A program made the translations under genes and the position numbers. A DNA stretch of 64,000 nucleotides from Sandaracinaceae bacterium (lineage in GTDB: Bacteria > Myxococcota_A > Polyangia > Polyangiales > Sandaracinaceae), in assembly GCA_040218145.1 (NCBI GenBank), contig JAVJQK010000033.1, positions 369,117 to 433,116 on the forward strand. The letters are read 5' to 3'. The notes under the pieces were generated by a model. That model saw only the letters and a program-made list of their open reading frames with translations, did not search any database and was not told where the DNA came from. Positions 35,752 to 44,054 of this stretch are shown piece by piece. Numbering within the stretch: the first letter of the stretch is position 1; every line of letters starts with the position of its first letter.

Positions 35752-36615
35752 ATGCTCGCCTCCATTCCCGCCAGCCCCGTTCGCGACGACGACGTCGAGC
35801 GCCTCGCCGAGCTGCTGCGCGAGCGCAACGTCGCGGTCCTCACCGGGGCCGGATGCAGCACCGAGAGCGGCATCCCCGACTATCGAGGTCCGGAGACGCG
35901 GCGGCGCGCGCGCAACCCCGTCAAGTACCGCCAGTTCATGCGCGACCCCGAGGCCCGACGCCGCTACTGGGCGCGCGCCGTCGTCGGCTGGGGGCGCTTC
36001 GCCGGCAAGCACCCCAACGCCGCGCATCGCGCCCTCGCCGCGCTCGAGCGCAGCGGACACCTGCGCGGGCTCATCACCCAGAACGTCGACCGCCTGCACC
36101 ACGCGGCCGGGAGCCGCGACGTGATCGAGCTGCACGGGGCGCTCGCCGAGGTGCGCTGCATGGGCTGCGACGGAATCGTCTCGCGCGAGGAGCTTCAGTC
36201 CCGGCTGCTCGCGGCCAACCCGGGGTGGACCCGCCTGCACGCGGAGATGGCGCCCGACGGAGACGCGGAGCTGCCGCCCGCCGTCAGCGCGCGCTTCGAG
36301 CTGATCGACTGCGACTGCGGCGGCTTCTTCAAGCCCAACGTCGTGTTCTTCGGGGAGAGCGTGCCCCGACCGCTCGTCGAGCGCGCCTACGCCGAGGTCG
36401 ACGCCGCGCGCGTGCTCCTCGTGATCGGCAGCTCTCTGGCCGTCTTCAGCGGCTATCGCTTCGTCAAGCGCGCCGCGCAGGAGGGCCGACCGGTCGCGCT
36501 GGTGAACCTGGGTGAGAGCCGCGGAGACCCGCACGCGACGCTCAACGTCCAGGCGCGCGCGGGAGAGCTCCTGCCGCGCGTGGCCGAGGCCCTCGGCGTG
36601 TTGACACACCCCTGA
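35752..36615 (+). CDS. Sir2-family NAD-dependent protein deacylase (SIRT4-like)
   Basis: 287 residues. NAD-binding VAVLTGAGCSTESGIPDYRGPE, LITQNVDRLHHAAGSRDVIELHGALAEVRCMGC (catalytic His in ELHG; first zinc pair CMGC), second zinc pair DCDCGG, FFKPNVVFFGE and VLLVIGSSLAVFSGYRF. All catalytic and zinc residues are present. The GAGCSTESGIPDYR sequence and long insertion between the zinc pairs are SIRT4/class II-like, so lipoamide or acyl removal is as likely as deacetylation. It precedes a Fur-family regulator by 21 nt. Confidence 0.92.
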   Translation: MLASIPASPVRDDDVERLAELLRERNVAVLTGAGCSTESGIPDYRGPETRRRARNPVKYRQFMRDPEARRRYWARAVVGWGRFAGKHPNAAHRALAALERSGHLRGLITQNVDRLHHAAGSRDVIELHGALAEVRCMGCDGIVSREELQSRLLAANPGWTRLHAEMAPDGDAELPPAVSARFELIDCDCGGFFKPNVVFFGESVPRPLVERAYAEVDAARVLLVIGSSLAVFSGYRFVKRAAQEGRPVALVNLGESRGDPHATLNVQARAGELLPRVAEALGVLTHP

Positions 36616-36636
36616 TCGTGCCCGACGTTTCCGGGG

Positions 36637-37053
36637 ATGACGGTCCAGCCGCAGAGAGACGTCAAGCAGGTGCTGCGCGAGCATGGGATCCACCCGACCT
36701 CGCAGCGGGTGGCGGTGGCGGAGTACGTGCTCGACACCACCGAGCACCCCTCGGCCGACCTCGTCTGGGCGCGCGTCAAGGACCGCCTGCCGGTGATCTC
36801 GCGCGCCACCGTCTACAACACGCTGAACCTCTTCGTCGAGAAGGGGCTCGTGCGGACCTACTCGCTCACCGAGGGCGCGCAGGTCTTCGACCCCAAGACG
36901 GAGCCGCATCATCACTTCGTCGACGAGGCGACGGGCGAGATTCACGACGTCCCGTGGGACGCCCTGAGCGTCGTGGGCGTCGCCGACCTCGAAGGGCTCG
37001 AGGTCAGCGACTTTCAAGTCGTCCTACGCGGCCGCTCGCGCCCGCCCCGATAG
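36637..37053 (+). CDS. Fur-superfamily regulator, PerR/Irr-like
   Basis: 138 residues. Winged HTH: VLREHGIHPTSQRVAVAEYVLDTTEHPSADLVWARVK and VISRATVYNTLNLFVEKGLVRTY. The metal site is EPHHHFVDEATGEIHDV with HHH as in PerR/Irr. There are no CxxC pairs anywhere, so the structural zinc site of Fur/PerR is missing, as in Irr-type proteins. Likely senses iron or heme status or peroxide. The imelysin/heme gene set 2 kb downstream is a plausible target (inference). Confidence 0.85.
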   Translation: MTVQPQRDVKQVLREHGIHPTSQRVAVAEYVLDTTEHPSADLVWARVKDRLPVISRATVYNTLNLFVEKGLVRTYSLTEGAQVFDPKTEPHHHFVDEATGEIHDVPWDALSVVGVADLEGLEVSDFQVVLRGRSRPPR

Positions 37054-37093
37054 GGGGCGCGCGAAGCAGCCAGCGCGGAGTGACCGGTCGGGC

Positions 37094-37669
37094 CTACCAG
37101 TCGCGGTCGTCGAAGTCGTCCTTGCGCTTGCGACGCTTCCCGCCACCGTTGTGGCGCTTGCGTCCCTGCGGCTTCCCGTCCTGCGAGAACGGGTCGTCGC
37201 CCGCCGGGGGAGGCCCGCCGAACGACGGGCCGCCGCCGCGACGCTCCACCGGGGGGTAGCTCCGCTCGCGGGGCGGACCACCGCCACCGGGGCGTCCCCC
37301 GAAGCCGCCGCCACCGCCGCCGCCGCCGAAGCCGCCGCCACCGCCGCCACCGCCGTAGCCACCGCCACCGCGCGGACGGTCACCGCCACCGCCACGACGC
37401 GGAGGTGGTCCACCGCCGCCGCGACGCTCTTCCGCCTCGTTGACGCGAACGTTGCGGCCATCGACTGCGGCGCCGTCCATGGCACCGATGGCTTCCTTGG
37501 CGCTCGACGCGTCCGAGAAGGTCACGAAGCCGAAGCCACGCGAACGACCGGTCTCCCGATCGAGGATCACCTTCGCGTCGACCACCTCTCCAAAGGGCTC
37601 GAAGGCGGCCTTCAGGCTCGCATCCGTCGTGGCCCATGCAAGGCCGCCCACGAACAACTTGTTGCTCAT
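37094..37669 (-). CDS. Glycine-rich RRM RNA-binding protein
   Basis: 191 residues. One RRM at the N-terminus: RNP2 KLFVGGLAWATTDASLKAAFEPFGEV and RNP1 GRSRGFGFVTFSDASSAKEAI, then an RGG/Gly-rich region (GGGGYGGGGGGGGFGG) and a basic tail (KRRKRKDD). The layout matches the cold-inducible RNA-binding proteins of cyanobacteria and myxobacteria. It probably binds single-stranded RNA and may phase-separate through the Gly/Arg tract. A long leader with a terminator-like hairpin precedes it. Confidence 0.92.
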   Translation of the reverse strand: MSNKLFVGGLAWATTDASLKAAFEPFGEVVDAKVILDRETGRSRGFGFVTFSDASSAKEAIGAMDGAAVDGRNVRVNEAEERRGGGGPPPRRGGGGDRPRGGGGYGGGGGGGGFGGGGGGGGFGGRPGGGGPPRERSYPPVERRGGGPSFGGPPPAGDDPFSQDGKPQGRKRHNGGGKRRKRKDDFDDRDW

Positions 37670-38049
37670 CTCTCTCTAGCTCGTTCTCTCGACTCAAAAA
37701 TGGAGGACACCCCACGTGTCCTCTTCAACGTTCTTGTTCTTCGGCTCTCTGGTTCTCGGGACTCTGGACGACCCCTCCTCGCCGGCAGCTCCGCGAGCCG
37801 TCTGGACCCTTCGGAGCGCTCTCGCCTCACGCGCCGGGTGAAATCGGTGCGGAGTCTCGGTGAGCGTTTCTGGGTCGTGCGCTCTCGCTCTCGTGCTGGA
37901 CGCCGAAGGTGAATGGGCCGTCCGTCGCGGCCTCGGGGGTTCGACCTCGAAATTGTAACCCCTGGGAGCCGGGGTCAAGCCCCCGCGGCCATTCCGTGCG
38001 TTGGGTCGCAGGCGGGGACATCCGGTAACATGGACCCCGGAGGTGGCTC
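37670..38049. other. 380-nt divergent non-coding region between RRM gene and lipoprotein gene
   Basis: It holds the RRM leader (hairpin at 37696-37723) with markedly more CT-rich and A/T-containing sequence than its surroundings. On the right is an ggaggtggctc ribosome site for the lipoprotein at 38050. No ORF with a plausible start and no tRNA or repeat was seen. The length fits a structured 5' leader on the minus strand. Confidence 0.5.
37696..37723 (-). promoter_or_regulatory. Terminator-like hairpin in the RRM leader
   Basis: 8-bp stem gaggacac/gtgtcctc (37703-37723, 5-nt loop); on the minus strand it is followed by CCA and five T residues (A run 37696-37700), then a purine-rich ribosome site and the ATG 26 nt on. 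Position and shape suggest attenuation or a temperature-dependent leader structure. Confidence 0.5.
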
Positions 38050-38658
38050 ATGAGGACGACTTGGATTGGATTGTTGACCGCATCGCTCGCGCTGGCCGGC
38101 TGCGGAGGCGAGAGCACGACGCTCGAAGACGCGGGCCAGACGGGCATGGATTCGGGGTCGAGCCCGGGCGCGGACGGCGGCGGCGGTGACCCGGACGGCG
38201 GCCCCGGCGCGGACGACGGCGGCCCGATCACGGCCGACGACGGCGGCGTCGACCCCGACGACGGCGGCCCGACGGCGCTCGACGGTGGCCCCGGCGGCGG
38301 CGGCGACGCCGGCCCGTCTGGCATCGCGTGCGGCGCCGAGGTCTGTGACCCGGCCACCCAGCAGTGCTGCCGAACGCGAGGCGGCGGCGGGATCATGGAG
38401 GCGTGCATCGCCTCGGACGCCATGTGCGATGGTGTCCCCGCCACCTGCGACGGCCCCGAAGACTGCGCGAGCGGAGAGGTCTGCTGCCTCAGCGCGGGCG
38501 CGGGCGGAGGCAGCGCGATGTGCACAGCTTCCGACGCGTGCGACGGCAGGCGCGCTTGCAACGTGATGGCCGACTGCCCCGCGGGTCAGATGTGCTGCGA
38601 TGCGTCCGGGTTCGGCTTCATGGGCGGCATCTGCAACATGCGCTGCTTCGCGCCCTGA
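38050..38658 (+). CDS. Cys-rich surface lipoprotein with D/G linker
   Basis: 202 residues. Lipobox in MRTTWIGLLTASLALAGC, a DGG-rich linker of about 75 residues (GADGGGGDPDGGPGADDGG), then a region with three similar Cys modules: ACGAEVCDPATQQCCRT, CDGPEDCASGEVCCLS and CNVMADCPAGQMCCDAS. Each has the C-x5-C-x5-CC-like spacing of small secreted disulfide modules common in myxobacterial surface proteins. Function unknown. No neighbour is clearly cotranscribed. Confidence 0.75.
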   Translation: MRTTWIGLLTASLALAGCGGESTTLEDAGQTGMDSGSSPGADGGGGDPDGGPGADDGGPITADDGGVDPDDGGPTALDGGPGGGGDAGPSGIACGAEVCDPATQQCCRTRGGGGIMEACIASDAMCDGVPATCDGPEDCASGEVCCLSAGAGGGSAMCTASDACDGRRACNVMADCPAGQMCCDASGFGFMGGICNMRCFAP

Positions 38659-38680
38659 CCGAGTTCCCAGGCCTGGTCTC

Positions 38681-38869
38681 TCAGGCCTCGGCGCGCGCCT
38701 TGAGACCCGCAACGAGCTTCTCGAACGCGTCGCTCATGTCGGGGATCGAGCCCCCGATGAGCGCGAGCGTGGGTCCGCTGAAGACCTCGGTGAGGGTGAG
38801 CTTCACGCCGTCTCCAGCGGGCTCGAGCTCGAACGTGCATCCGCCGTGAGCTCGAGCCGTGCAGGGGGC
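38681..38869 (-). pseudogene. 3' remnant of an SRPBCC-family protein
   Basis: The minus-strand frame ending at 38681 reads CTFELEPAGDGVKLTLTEVF, then SGPTLALIGGSIPDMSDAF and EKLVAGLKARAEA. This is the C-terminal half of an SRPBCC/START-like protein, including the final helix that ends in GLK..AE. Upstream the frame loses all similarity and has no usable start, and the next gene's lipoprotein start (38894) occupies that space. It is therefore a truncated gene, at most about 60 recognisable residues. Complete members are about 140-150 residues. Confidence 0.6.
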
Positions 38870-38893
38870 GGGCGCGATCGATATGGTCGAGGG

Positions 38894-40105
38894 GTGAACC
38901 GGTGCCCGGTGCTGCGGCGTCTCGTCCCGATGACCGCGTTCTGGCTCGCCGCGTGCCAGGAGCCCGCGGCGGCCGCGCCGGCGATCGACGCCCCCCCGCT
39001 GACGCTGGTGCGCGAGGATCCCAGCGACGCGCCCATCGCGGGGATCGAAGACGCGCTGCTGGCGCGCTTCGAAGAAGGCGACGCGCGCTTCGAGCTCCCG
39101 TTCCGAGACAGCCAGGGCCTCGGCCCCCTCTACGTGCACCGATCCTGCGCGAGCTGTCACGAGGACGACGGGCGCGGACCGGGCGCCGTGCGGCGCGTGG
39201 CCTTCCTCGGCGACCGCGCCGCGCGCGCAGCCCGGCTGCCGCACGGCGACGTCGTGCGCCCGAGGCTCGCGGCCGGCGCCGCGCACGCGCTGCTCGCGCC
39301 CGAGGGCGACGACGTGCGCGAAGAGCTGCGGCTCGGCCCACCCATCTTCGCCCGCGGCTACCTCGAGGCGGTGCCCGACGAGACGATCCGGGGGTACGCG
39401 CGCGCGCAGTCCGAGCGCGACGACGGCATCCACGGGCGCGCGCACGAGGTGCCGCGCGCGTCCGCGGTGCCTCTGCGCGACGAGACCCCGCGGCTCGGGC
39501 GCTTCGGGCTGAAGGCGCGCATCGCCAGCCTCGAGGAGTTCGTGGCGGACGCGCTCGTCTCGGACATGGGGCTGACCTCCCCGCTCCGCCCCGAGGAGCC
39601 CAGCAACCCCGACGGCCTTGCGGACGATCTGCGCCCCGGCGTCGACGTCGAGCGCGACGTGGTCGACCTGATCACCGACTACGTGCGCCTCCTCGCCCTC
39701 CCCCGCCGTGACGCGGACGTGGAAGACGCCTCGGCCCTCTTCGAGGCCGCGCGCTGCGGCGTCTGCCACGTGCCGCGGGTCCGCACGCGGCGCGACCACC
39801 CCGTGGACGCCCTCCGGGGCGTGGAGGTCAGCCTGTACACGGATCTGCTGCTCCACGACATGGGCGAGGGCCTCGCGGACGGCATCCCCGAGCACGACGC
39901 CACGGGGTCCGAGTGGCGCACGGCGCCGCTGATCGGCCTCCGGTTCTCGCAACGATTCTTGCACGACGGAAGCGCGCGGACGGTGGCCGAGGCCATCGCG
40001 GCGCACGCCTCGGAGGGATCGGAGGCGAACGACAGCGTGCGGCGCTTCGACGCGCTGGCCCCGCGCGACCGGGCGCGGCTGGTGGCCTGGGTGGAGGCGC
40101 TGTGA
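38894..40105 (+). CDS. Di-heme cytochrome c oxidoreductase (DHOR/DUF1111 type) lipoprotein
   Basis: GTG start at 38894 after ggtcgagg; lipobox in LVPMTAFWLAACQEP. Two heme-binding motifs: SCASCHED near residue 93 and CGVCHVP near residue 290, with LLLHDMGEGLADG and LRFSQRFLHDGSARTVAEAI as in the di-heme 'thiol oxidoreductase' family. Located on the outer face of a membrane. The next gene (imelysin) starts within its stop codon (GTGA), so the two are coupled. In many bacteria this pair belongs to iron-responsive loci. Confidence 0.85.
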   Translation: MNRCPVLRRLVPMTAFWLAACQEPAAAAPAIDAPPLTLVREDPSDAPIAGIEDALLARFEEGDARFELPFRDSQGLGPLYVHRSCASCHEDDGRGPGAVRRVAFLGDRAARAARLPHGDVVRPRLAAGAAHALLAPEGDDVREELRLGPPIFARGYLEAVPDETIRGYARAQSERDDGIHGRAHEVPRASAVPLRDETPRLGRFGLKARIASLEEFVADALVSDMGLTSPLRPEEPSNPDGLADDLRPGVDVERDVVDLITDYVRLLALPRRDADVEDASALFEAARCGVCHVPRVRTRRDHPVDALRGVEVSLYTDLLLHDMGEGLADGIPEHDATGSEWRTAPLIGLRFSQRFLHDGSARTVAEAIAAHASEGSEANDSVRRFDALAPRDRARLVAWVEAL

Positions 40106-41127
40106 GGCGCGCCTGCCTGGCGCTGCTGCTGATCGCGTGCTCGGAGCCGCCGAGCGCGACGCCCCCTCCCGCCGTGCCCGCGCGCGAGCGCGCCACACGG
40201 GACGTCAAGGCCTATGTCGACGCGCGCGTGGCGGATCTCGTCCGCGCGACCGAGGGGCTCTGCGCCGCCGCGCCCGCGCCGGACGACGACGGCTGGTCCA
40301 TCGAGGCGGACCGCGAGGCGGTCGACGCGATGCGGGCGTACTGGCGTCAGGCCCGCGGCGCATACGAGCGGGTCGAGGGCGCCATCGCCATCCTCTTCCC
40401 CCAGCTCGACCTGGACGTGGACGGCCGGTACGAGCACGTGGCGGAGCTGGACGGCGATCCGATGCCCTTCGACGGCCACGGCTTCATCGGCATGCACGCG
40501 GTCGAGCGCATCCTGTGGTCGGACTCCCACGCGCCCGCCGTGCAGGCGTTCGAGCGCGCGCTGCGCGGCTACACCGCGCCGAGGACGCCGCAGGACGCGG
40601 CCGAGGCCACGGCGTTCCGGGACGGGCTCTGCGCGCGGCTCGTGCGCGACGTGCGCGGGATGCAGCAGCAGCTGGAGCCGCTCGCGCTCGACGCGCCCAC
40701 CGCCTGGCGCGGCATTCTGGGCTCGGTGGAGGAGCAGGCGGAGAAGGTGCTGCTCGGCGCGACGGGGCAAGACGAGTCTCGATACGCGAGCCACACCCTC
40801 GCCGACATGCGCGCCAACCTCGACGGCGGCCGGCACGTGCTCGACGCGTACCGCCCGCTCCTCGCCGAGCACCCCGAGGCGCAGGCCGCCCTCCCCGAGA
40901 TCGAGCGCCGCTTCGACGCCCTCGGCGCGGCCTACGACGCGACCTCGGGGGACGCGCTCCCGCCCGTGCCGGAGGGCTTCGACCCCGACGCGCCCGACGG
41001 CGGCTCGCCCTACGGCCGACTGTTCGGGCTCCTGGCCACGGCGAGCGATCCTCGCGCGGAGGGCTCGCTCGCGGGTACGCTGCGGCGCGCCGGTCTCGCG
41101 ATGGACATCCCGCCCCTCGGTCGCTGA
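40102..41127 (+). CDS. Imelysin-family (EfeO/M75-like) iron-associated lipoprotein
   Basis: GTG start overlapping the upstream stop; VRRACLALLLIACSEPP has a lipobox. The imelysin motif GxHxxE appears as FDGHGFIGMHAVERILW (near residues 127-143), with a helical duplication around it (MRAYWRQARGAYERVEGAI; ADMRANLDGGRHVLDAYRPLL). Imelysins bind iron or heme-related ligands at the cell surface rather than cleave protein. Middle gene of a di-heme protein/imelysin/P460-like set. Confidence 0.83.
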   Translation: MRRACLALLLIACSEPPSATPPPAVPARERATRDVKAYVDARVADLVRATEGLCAAAPAPDDDGWSIEADREAVDAMRAYWRQARGAYERVEGAIAILFPQLDLDVDGRYEHVAELDGDPMPFDGHGFIGMHAVERILWSDSHAPAVQAFERALRGYTAPRTPQDAAEATAFRDGLCARLVRDVRGMQQQLEPLALDAPTAWRGILGSVEEQAEKVLLGATGQDESRYASHTLADMRANLDGGRHVLDAYRPLLAEHPEAQAALPEIERRFDALGAAYDATSGDALPPVPEGFDPDAPDGGSPYGRLFGLLATASDPRAEGSLAGTLRRAGLAMDIPPLGR

Positions 41128-41138
41128 CCGCCTCCGAC

Positions 41139-41762
41139 ATGGACGCCCTCAAGCCCGCCCTGATCGTGCTCGCCTCCGCCGCCGCCGCGACCGCGCTCGT
41201 CGTGGCTCTCGCGCTGACGCTTCACCCCTCGGAGACGGGGATCGACGTCCCGGCCTCGGAGCGAGCGGAGCCGCCTGGCGACGGCGGCGCGCCCTCGCAC
41301 TTCGTCGCCTTCGGGCGCGACTTCCGCGACTTCGAGGAGTGGGAGCGCCACCCCGTCGAGGGGGCGATGCTGCCCATCGGCGCCGCGCCGGGCCCGACCC
41401 ACATCTACGCCAACCGACGGGCCCCGGACGGCGCGCGCCGCTATCCGGTCGGCACCGTGCTCGTGAAGGTCGTGGAGTCCGGCCCCACGCGCGATCGCTG
41501 GGTCGTGCACGCGATGGTCAAGCGCGGCGTCCCCTACAACCCCACCGGCGCCGTGGGCTGGGAGTTCTTCGAGCTGCGGCTGCGCGAGGGGGCCGACCCC
41601 GAGGTCCTCTGGCGCGGCCAGGGGCCACCGAGCGGACACGGCTACGCCGCCATGGGCCGCGACTCGGGGCCCGATCCCGTGCCCCTCGTCTGCAACGACT
41701 GCCACGCGGCCGGCTGGCAGAGCGACGGCGTGCTGACCCCGGCCCTCGCCCTCCGCTGGTAG
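41139..41762 (+). CDS. Cytochrome P460-like monoheme protein
   Basis: 207 residues, 11 nt after the imelysin stop. N-terminal anchor ALIVLASAAAATALVVALAL, then a P460-like beta fold (FEEWERHPVEG ... YANRRAPDGARRYPVGTVLVKVV ... WVVHAMVKRG) and a single C-terminal heme motif LVCNDCHAAGW. Lys and other cross-linking residues of true P460 cannot be judged by eye. Probably a periplasmic electron carrier or detoxifying heme protein working with the DHOR protein. Confidence 0.75.
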   Translation: MDALKPALIVLASAAAATALVVALALTLHPSETGIDVPASERAEPPGDGGAPSHFVAFGRDFRDFEEWERHPVEGAMLPIGAAPGPTHIYANRRAPDGARRYPVGTVLVKVVESGPTRDRWVVHAMVKRGVPYNPTGAVGWEFFELRLREGADPEVLWRGQGPPSGHGYAAMGRDSGPDPVPLVCNDCHAAGWQSDGVLTPALALRW

Positions 41763-41765
41763 CGC

Positions 41766-43151
41766 TCAGCGCGCGTTCAACCAGGTCGCGGGGCTGAAGA
41801 CCGTCAGGAACACGATCTTGATGTCCAGCCCCAGGCTCCAGTCGCGAATGTACTGCAGGTCGTGCTCGACGCGACACACCATCTTGTCGACCGTGTCCGT
41901 CTCGCCGCGCCACCCGTTCACCTGCGCCCAGCCGGTGATCCCCGGCTTGACCTTGTGGCGGATCATGTAGCCGGGGATCAGCCGCCGGTAGAGCTCGTTG
42001 TGGGCCACCGCGTGCGGCCTCGGCCCCACCACCGACATCTCGCCAGCGAGCACGTTGAAGAGCTGCGGCAGCTCGTCGAGGGACGAGCGACGAAGGATCG
42101 CGCCGAGCCGCGTGATGCGCGGATCCGCGGCGCGCGCCTGCGCGATGTCGCCTCCATCCTCGCAGCAACACATCGTGCGAAACTTTAGCACGACGATCTC
42201 CTCGCCGTTGAGCCCGTAGCGGCGCTGACGGAAGATCACCGGGCCACCCATCGTGAGCTTGATGGCGAGCGCGATGATCATCATCGGGACGGCGACGACG
42301 GTCAGGATCGCCGCCCCGAGCACGAGATCCTCGACGCGCTTGAGGGCGCCGCCCACCCCCCAGAAGGGCGTCTCCACGATGCTCACGACCGGCACGTCGC
42401 CCACCGTGTTCCACTCCCCGTTGGTCAGCTCGATGGGCAGGAGATCGGCCACCACGTAGACCGACACGCACGAGTCGCTCAGGCCCTGCACGAGATCGCG
42501 GATCCGCGCCTGCGCCTCGAGGGGCAGCGCGATGTAGACGATGTCCACGCGGCCCGCCCGGGCGCGCGCGATCAGGTCCGCGTGCATGCCGAGGAGCGGC
42601 ACCTCGAGCGGCGCCGAGACGCGCTCCGGGGCGCGGTCGTCGTAGAACCCGAGCAGCGTCATCCCGAGGCTCGCCTCCTCGCGGAGCTCCCGCGCGAGCG
42701 CCATGCCGCGCTCGGTCGCGCCGAGGATCGCCACCTTGCGCGTGAGCCAGCCGCGTCGCCGGAGCGAGAGCAGCACCCAGTCGCCCAGGCCGCGCCAGAG
42801 CAGCATCGCGGCCGGCGCGAGCACCAGCCAGAGCAGCGCCGCCGGGGGCAGCGAGCCGAGCGCCAAGGAGAGCGCCGCGATCGCCGCCGCGGTGAGCCCG
42901 CAGCTCTCGAGGAGCGGCTGGACGAGCGGCGCAGGGCGCCAGCTGCGATAGAGGCCGCACGCCTCGCCGGCCAGCAGGAACAGCGGGACCGCGTAGAGCG
43001 GCTCGATGAGCTCCCCGGCGCCCTCGCCGCGCACGCCGATGAAGGCCCCCACGAATGCGCCGGTGGCGAGCACCAGCGCGGCGTCGATGCCTCGCGCGAT
43101 CAGCGTGGCCAGCGCTCGTGGCGGCCGGATCCGATTACCCCGCTCCTTCAT
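41766..43151 (-). CDS. Undecaprenyl-phosphate sugar phosphotransferase (WcaJ/WbaP-like)
   Basis: 461 residues. Four N-terminal membrane helices, a Rossmann-like middle (VAILGATERGMALARELREE), one further helix (LGAAILTVVAVPMMIIALAI), then the catalytic polyprenyl-phosphotransferase domain: GPVIFRQRRYGLNGEEIVVLKFRTM, RSSLDELPQLFNVLAGEMSVVGPRPH and KPGITGWAQVNGWRGETDT. It starts exopolysaccharide or O-antigen units by moving a hexose-1-phosphate to the lipid carrier. A Cys run (MCCCEDGGD) sits in the variable loop. No other polysaccharide genes are adjacent; only an unknown gene precedes it by 12 nt. Confidence 0.93.
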   Translation of the reverse strand: MKERGNRIRPPRALATLIARGIDAALVLATGAFVGAFIGVRGEGAGELIEPLYAVPLFLLAGEACGLYRSWRPAPLVQPLLESCGLTAAAIAALSLALGSLPPAALLWLVLAPAAMLLWRGLGDWVLLSLRRRGWLTRKVAILGATERGMALARELREEASLGMTLLGFYDDRAPERVSAPLEVPLLGMHADLIARARAGRVDIVYIALPLEAQARIRDLVQGLSDSCVSVYVVADLLPIELTNGEWNTVGDVPVVSIVETPFWGVGGALKRVEDLVLGAAILTVVAVPMMIIALAIKLTMGGPVIFRQRRYGLNGEEIVVLKFRTMCCCEDGGDIAQARAADPRITRLGAILRRSSLDELPQLFNVLAGEMSVVGPRPHAVAHNELYRRLIPGYMIRHKVKPGITGWAQVNGWRGETDTVDKMVCRVEHDLQYIRDWSLGLDIKIVFLTVFSPATWLNAR

Positions 43152-43163
43152 GGCTGGCTCCCG

Positions 43164-43913
43164 TCATGCGAACCCGCGGCGAACGAAGGTGGGTGGATCC
43201 CGTCTGACCGTGAAGAGCCGCAGCTCCTCGGTGCAGACGTGCGCCGTCAGCCCCCAGCGCTGCATGCTCTCGCCCAGCCCCTTGTCGGTGGCGGCGAAGT
43301 GGCGCGTCCGGGGATCGGAGCAGAGCGCGACGAAGCGGCGCGGCTCTCGCAAGCGATCGAGGATGGCGTTGACCCCGTAGACGATGTCGGAGGGGCGCGT
43401 GGGCGCGGCGGAGCGGACGGGCCCGTCGAGCCGGCGGTGCCGCTCCTGACGCGTCATCATCACCTGCTCGGGCCCGCAGCACATCACGAGCGCCTTGCCG
43501 TAGTCCCGCACCTCGATCGGCGGAAGATCGGGCCACGCGTTCTCCACGCTGCGCAGGACCGCGGCCGGCGGCGCGTCTTGTGCGCAGCCGACGACCTTGT
43601 CGCGCTGACGGCGCCAAAGGGCCTCGACCATCACCCCGTTGGCGGCGCCGTAGTACGCGGTGAAGAGCACCCCCATCGCCTCCCGGGTCGTCGCCCCCGG
43701 GCGCGACATGGAGATGGAGCGCGACGCCTCGTAGGGATCCAGCTCCGGCATGAACCCGGCGCGCTGAGCCAGCTCTATCCAGGTCCGGTGTCTCTCTTCG
43801 CTCGTCGCGAACACCGACTCGTCCTGCTCTCGAGCCGGCGCGCGGGATTGATCCGGGCGCCGACGCGGCACCGGCGCACTCGTCCACTTGTCTTCCAGAT
43901 TACGGAAGTGCAT
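43164..43913 (-). CDS. Hypothetical cytoplasmic protein upstream of sugar transferase
   Basis: 249 residues, ending 12 nt before the sugar-transferase start. Hydrophilic N-terminus (MHFRNLEDKWTSAPVPRRRPD), then a mixed alpha/beta region (TWIELAQRAGFMPELDPYEAS; VRDYGKALVMCCGPEQVMMTRQERHRRLDG; DRLREPRRFVALCSDPRTRHFAATDKGLGESMQRWGL). No signal or transmembrane helix. No family recognised. A 7-bp inverted repeat (caacgga/tccgttg, 43951-43977) lies just upstream of its start and could be an operator. Confidence 0.6.
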   Translation of the reverse strand: MHFRNLEDKWTSAPVPRRRPDQSRAPAREQDESVFATSEERHRTWIELAQRAGFMPELDPYEASRSISMSRPGATTREAMGVLFTAYYGAANGVMVEALWRRQRDKVVGCAQDAPPAAVLRSVENAWPDLPPIEVRDYGKALVMCCGPEQVMMTRQERHRRLDGPVRSAAPTRPSDIVYGVNAILDRLREPRRFVALCSDPRTRHFAATDKGLGESMQRWGLTAHVCTEELRLFTVRRDPPTFVRRGFA

Positions 43914-44054
43914 GTCGTTCCCCCCTCGTCCCTGACGGTACCGAAGAGAGCAACGGACGTGCCGAGCCTCTCCGTTGTGGACGAGTGCACGTTCACCGCG
44001 AAATGCTTGCGCGCGGATCCGCGATGCGCGGGCGCGTCCGCTCCCTGAACGGCG

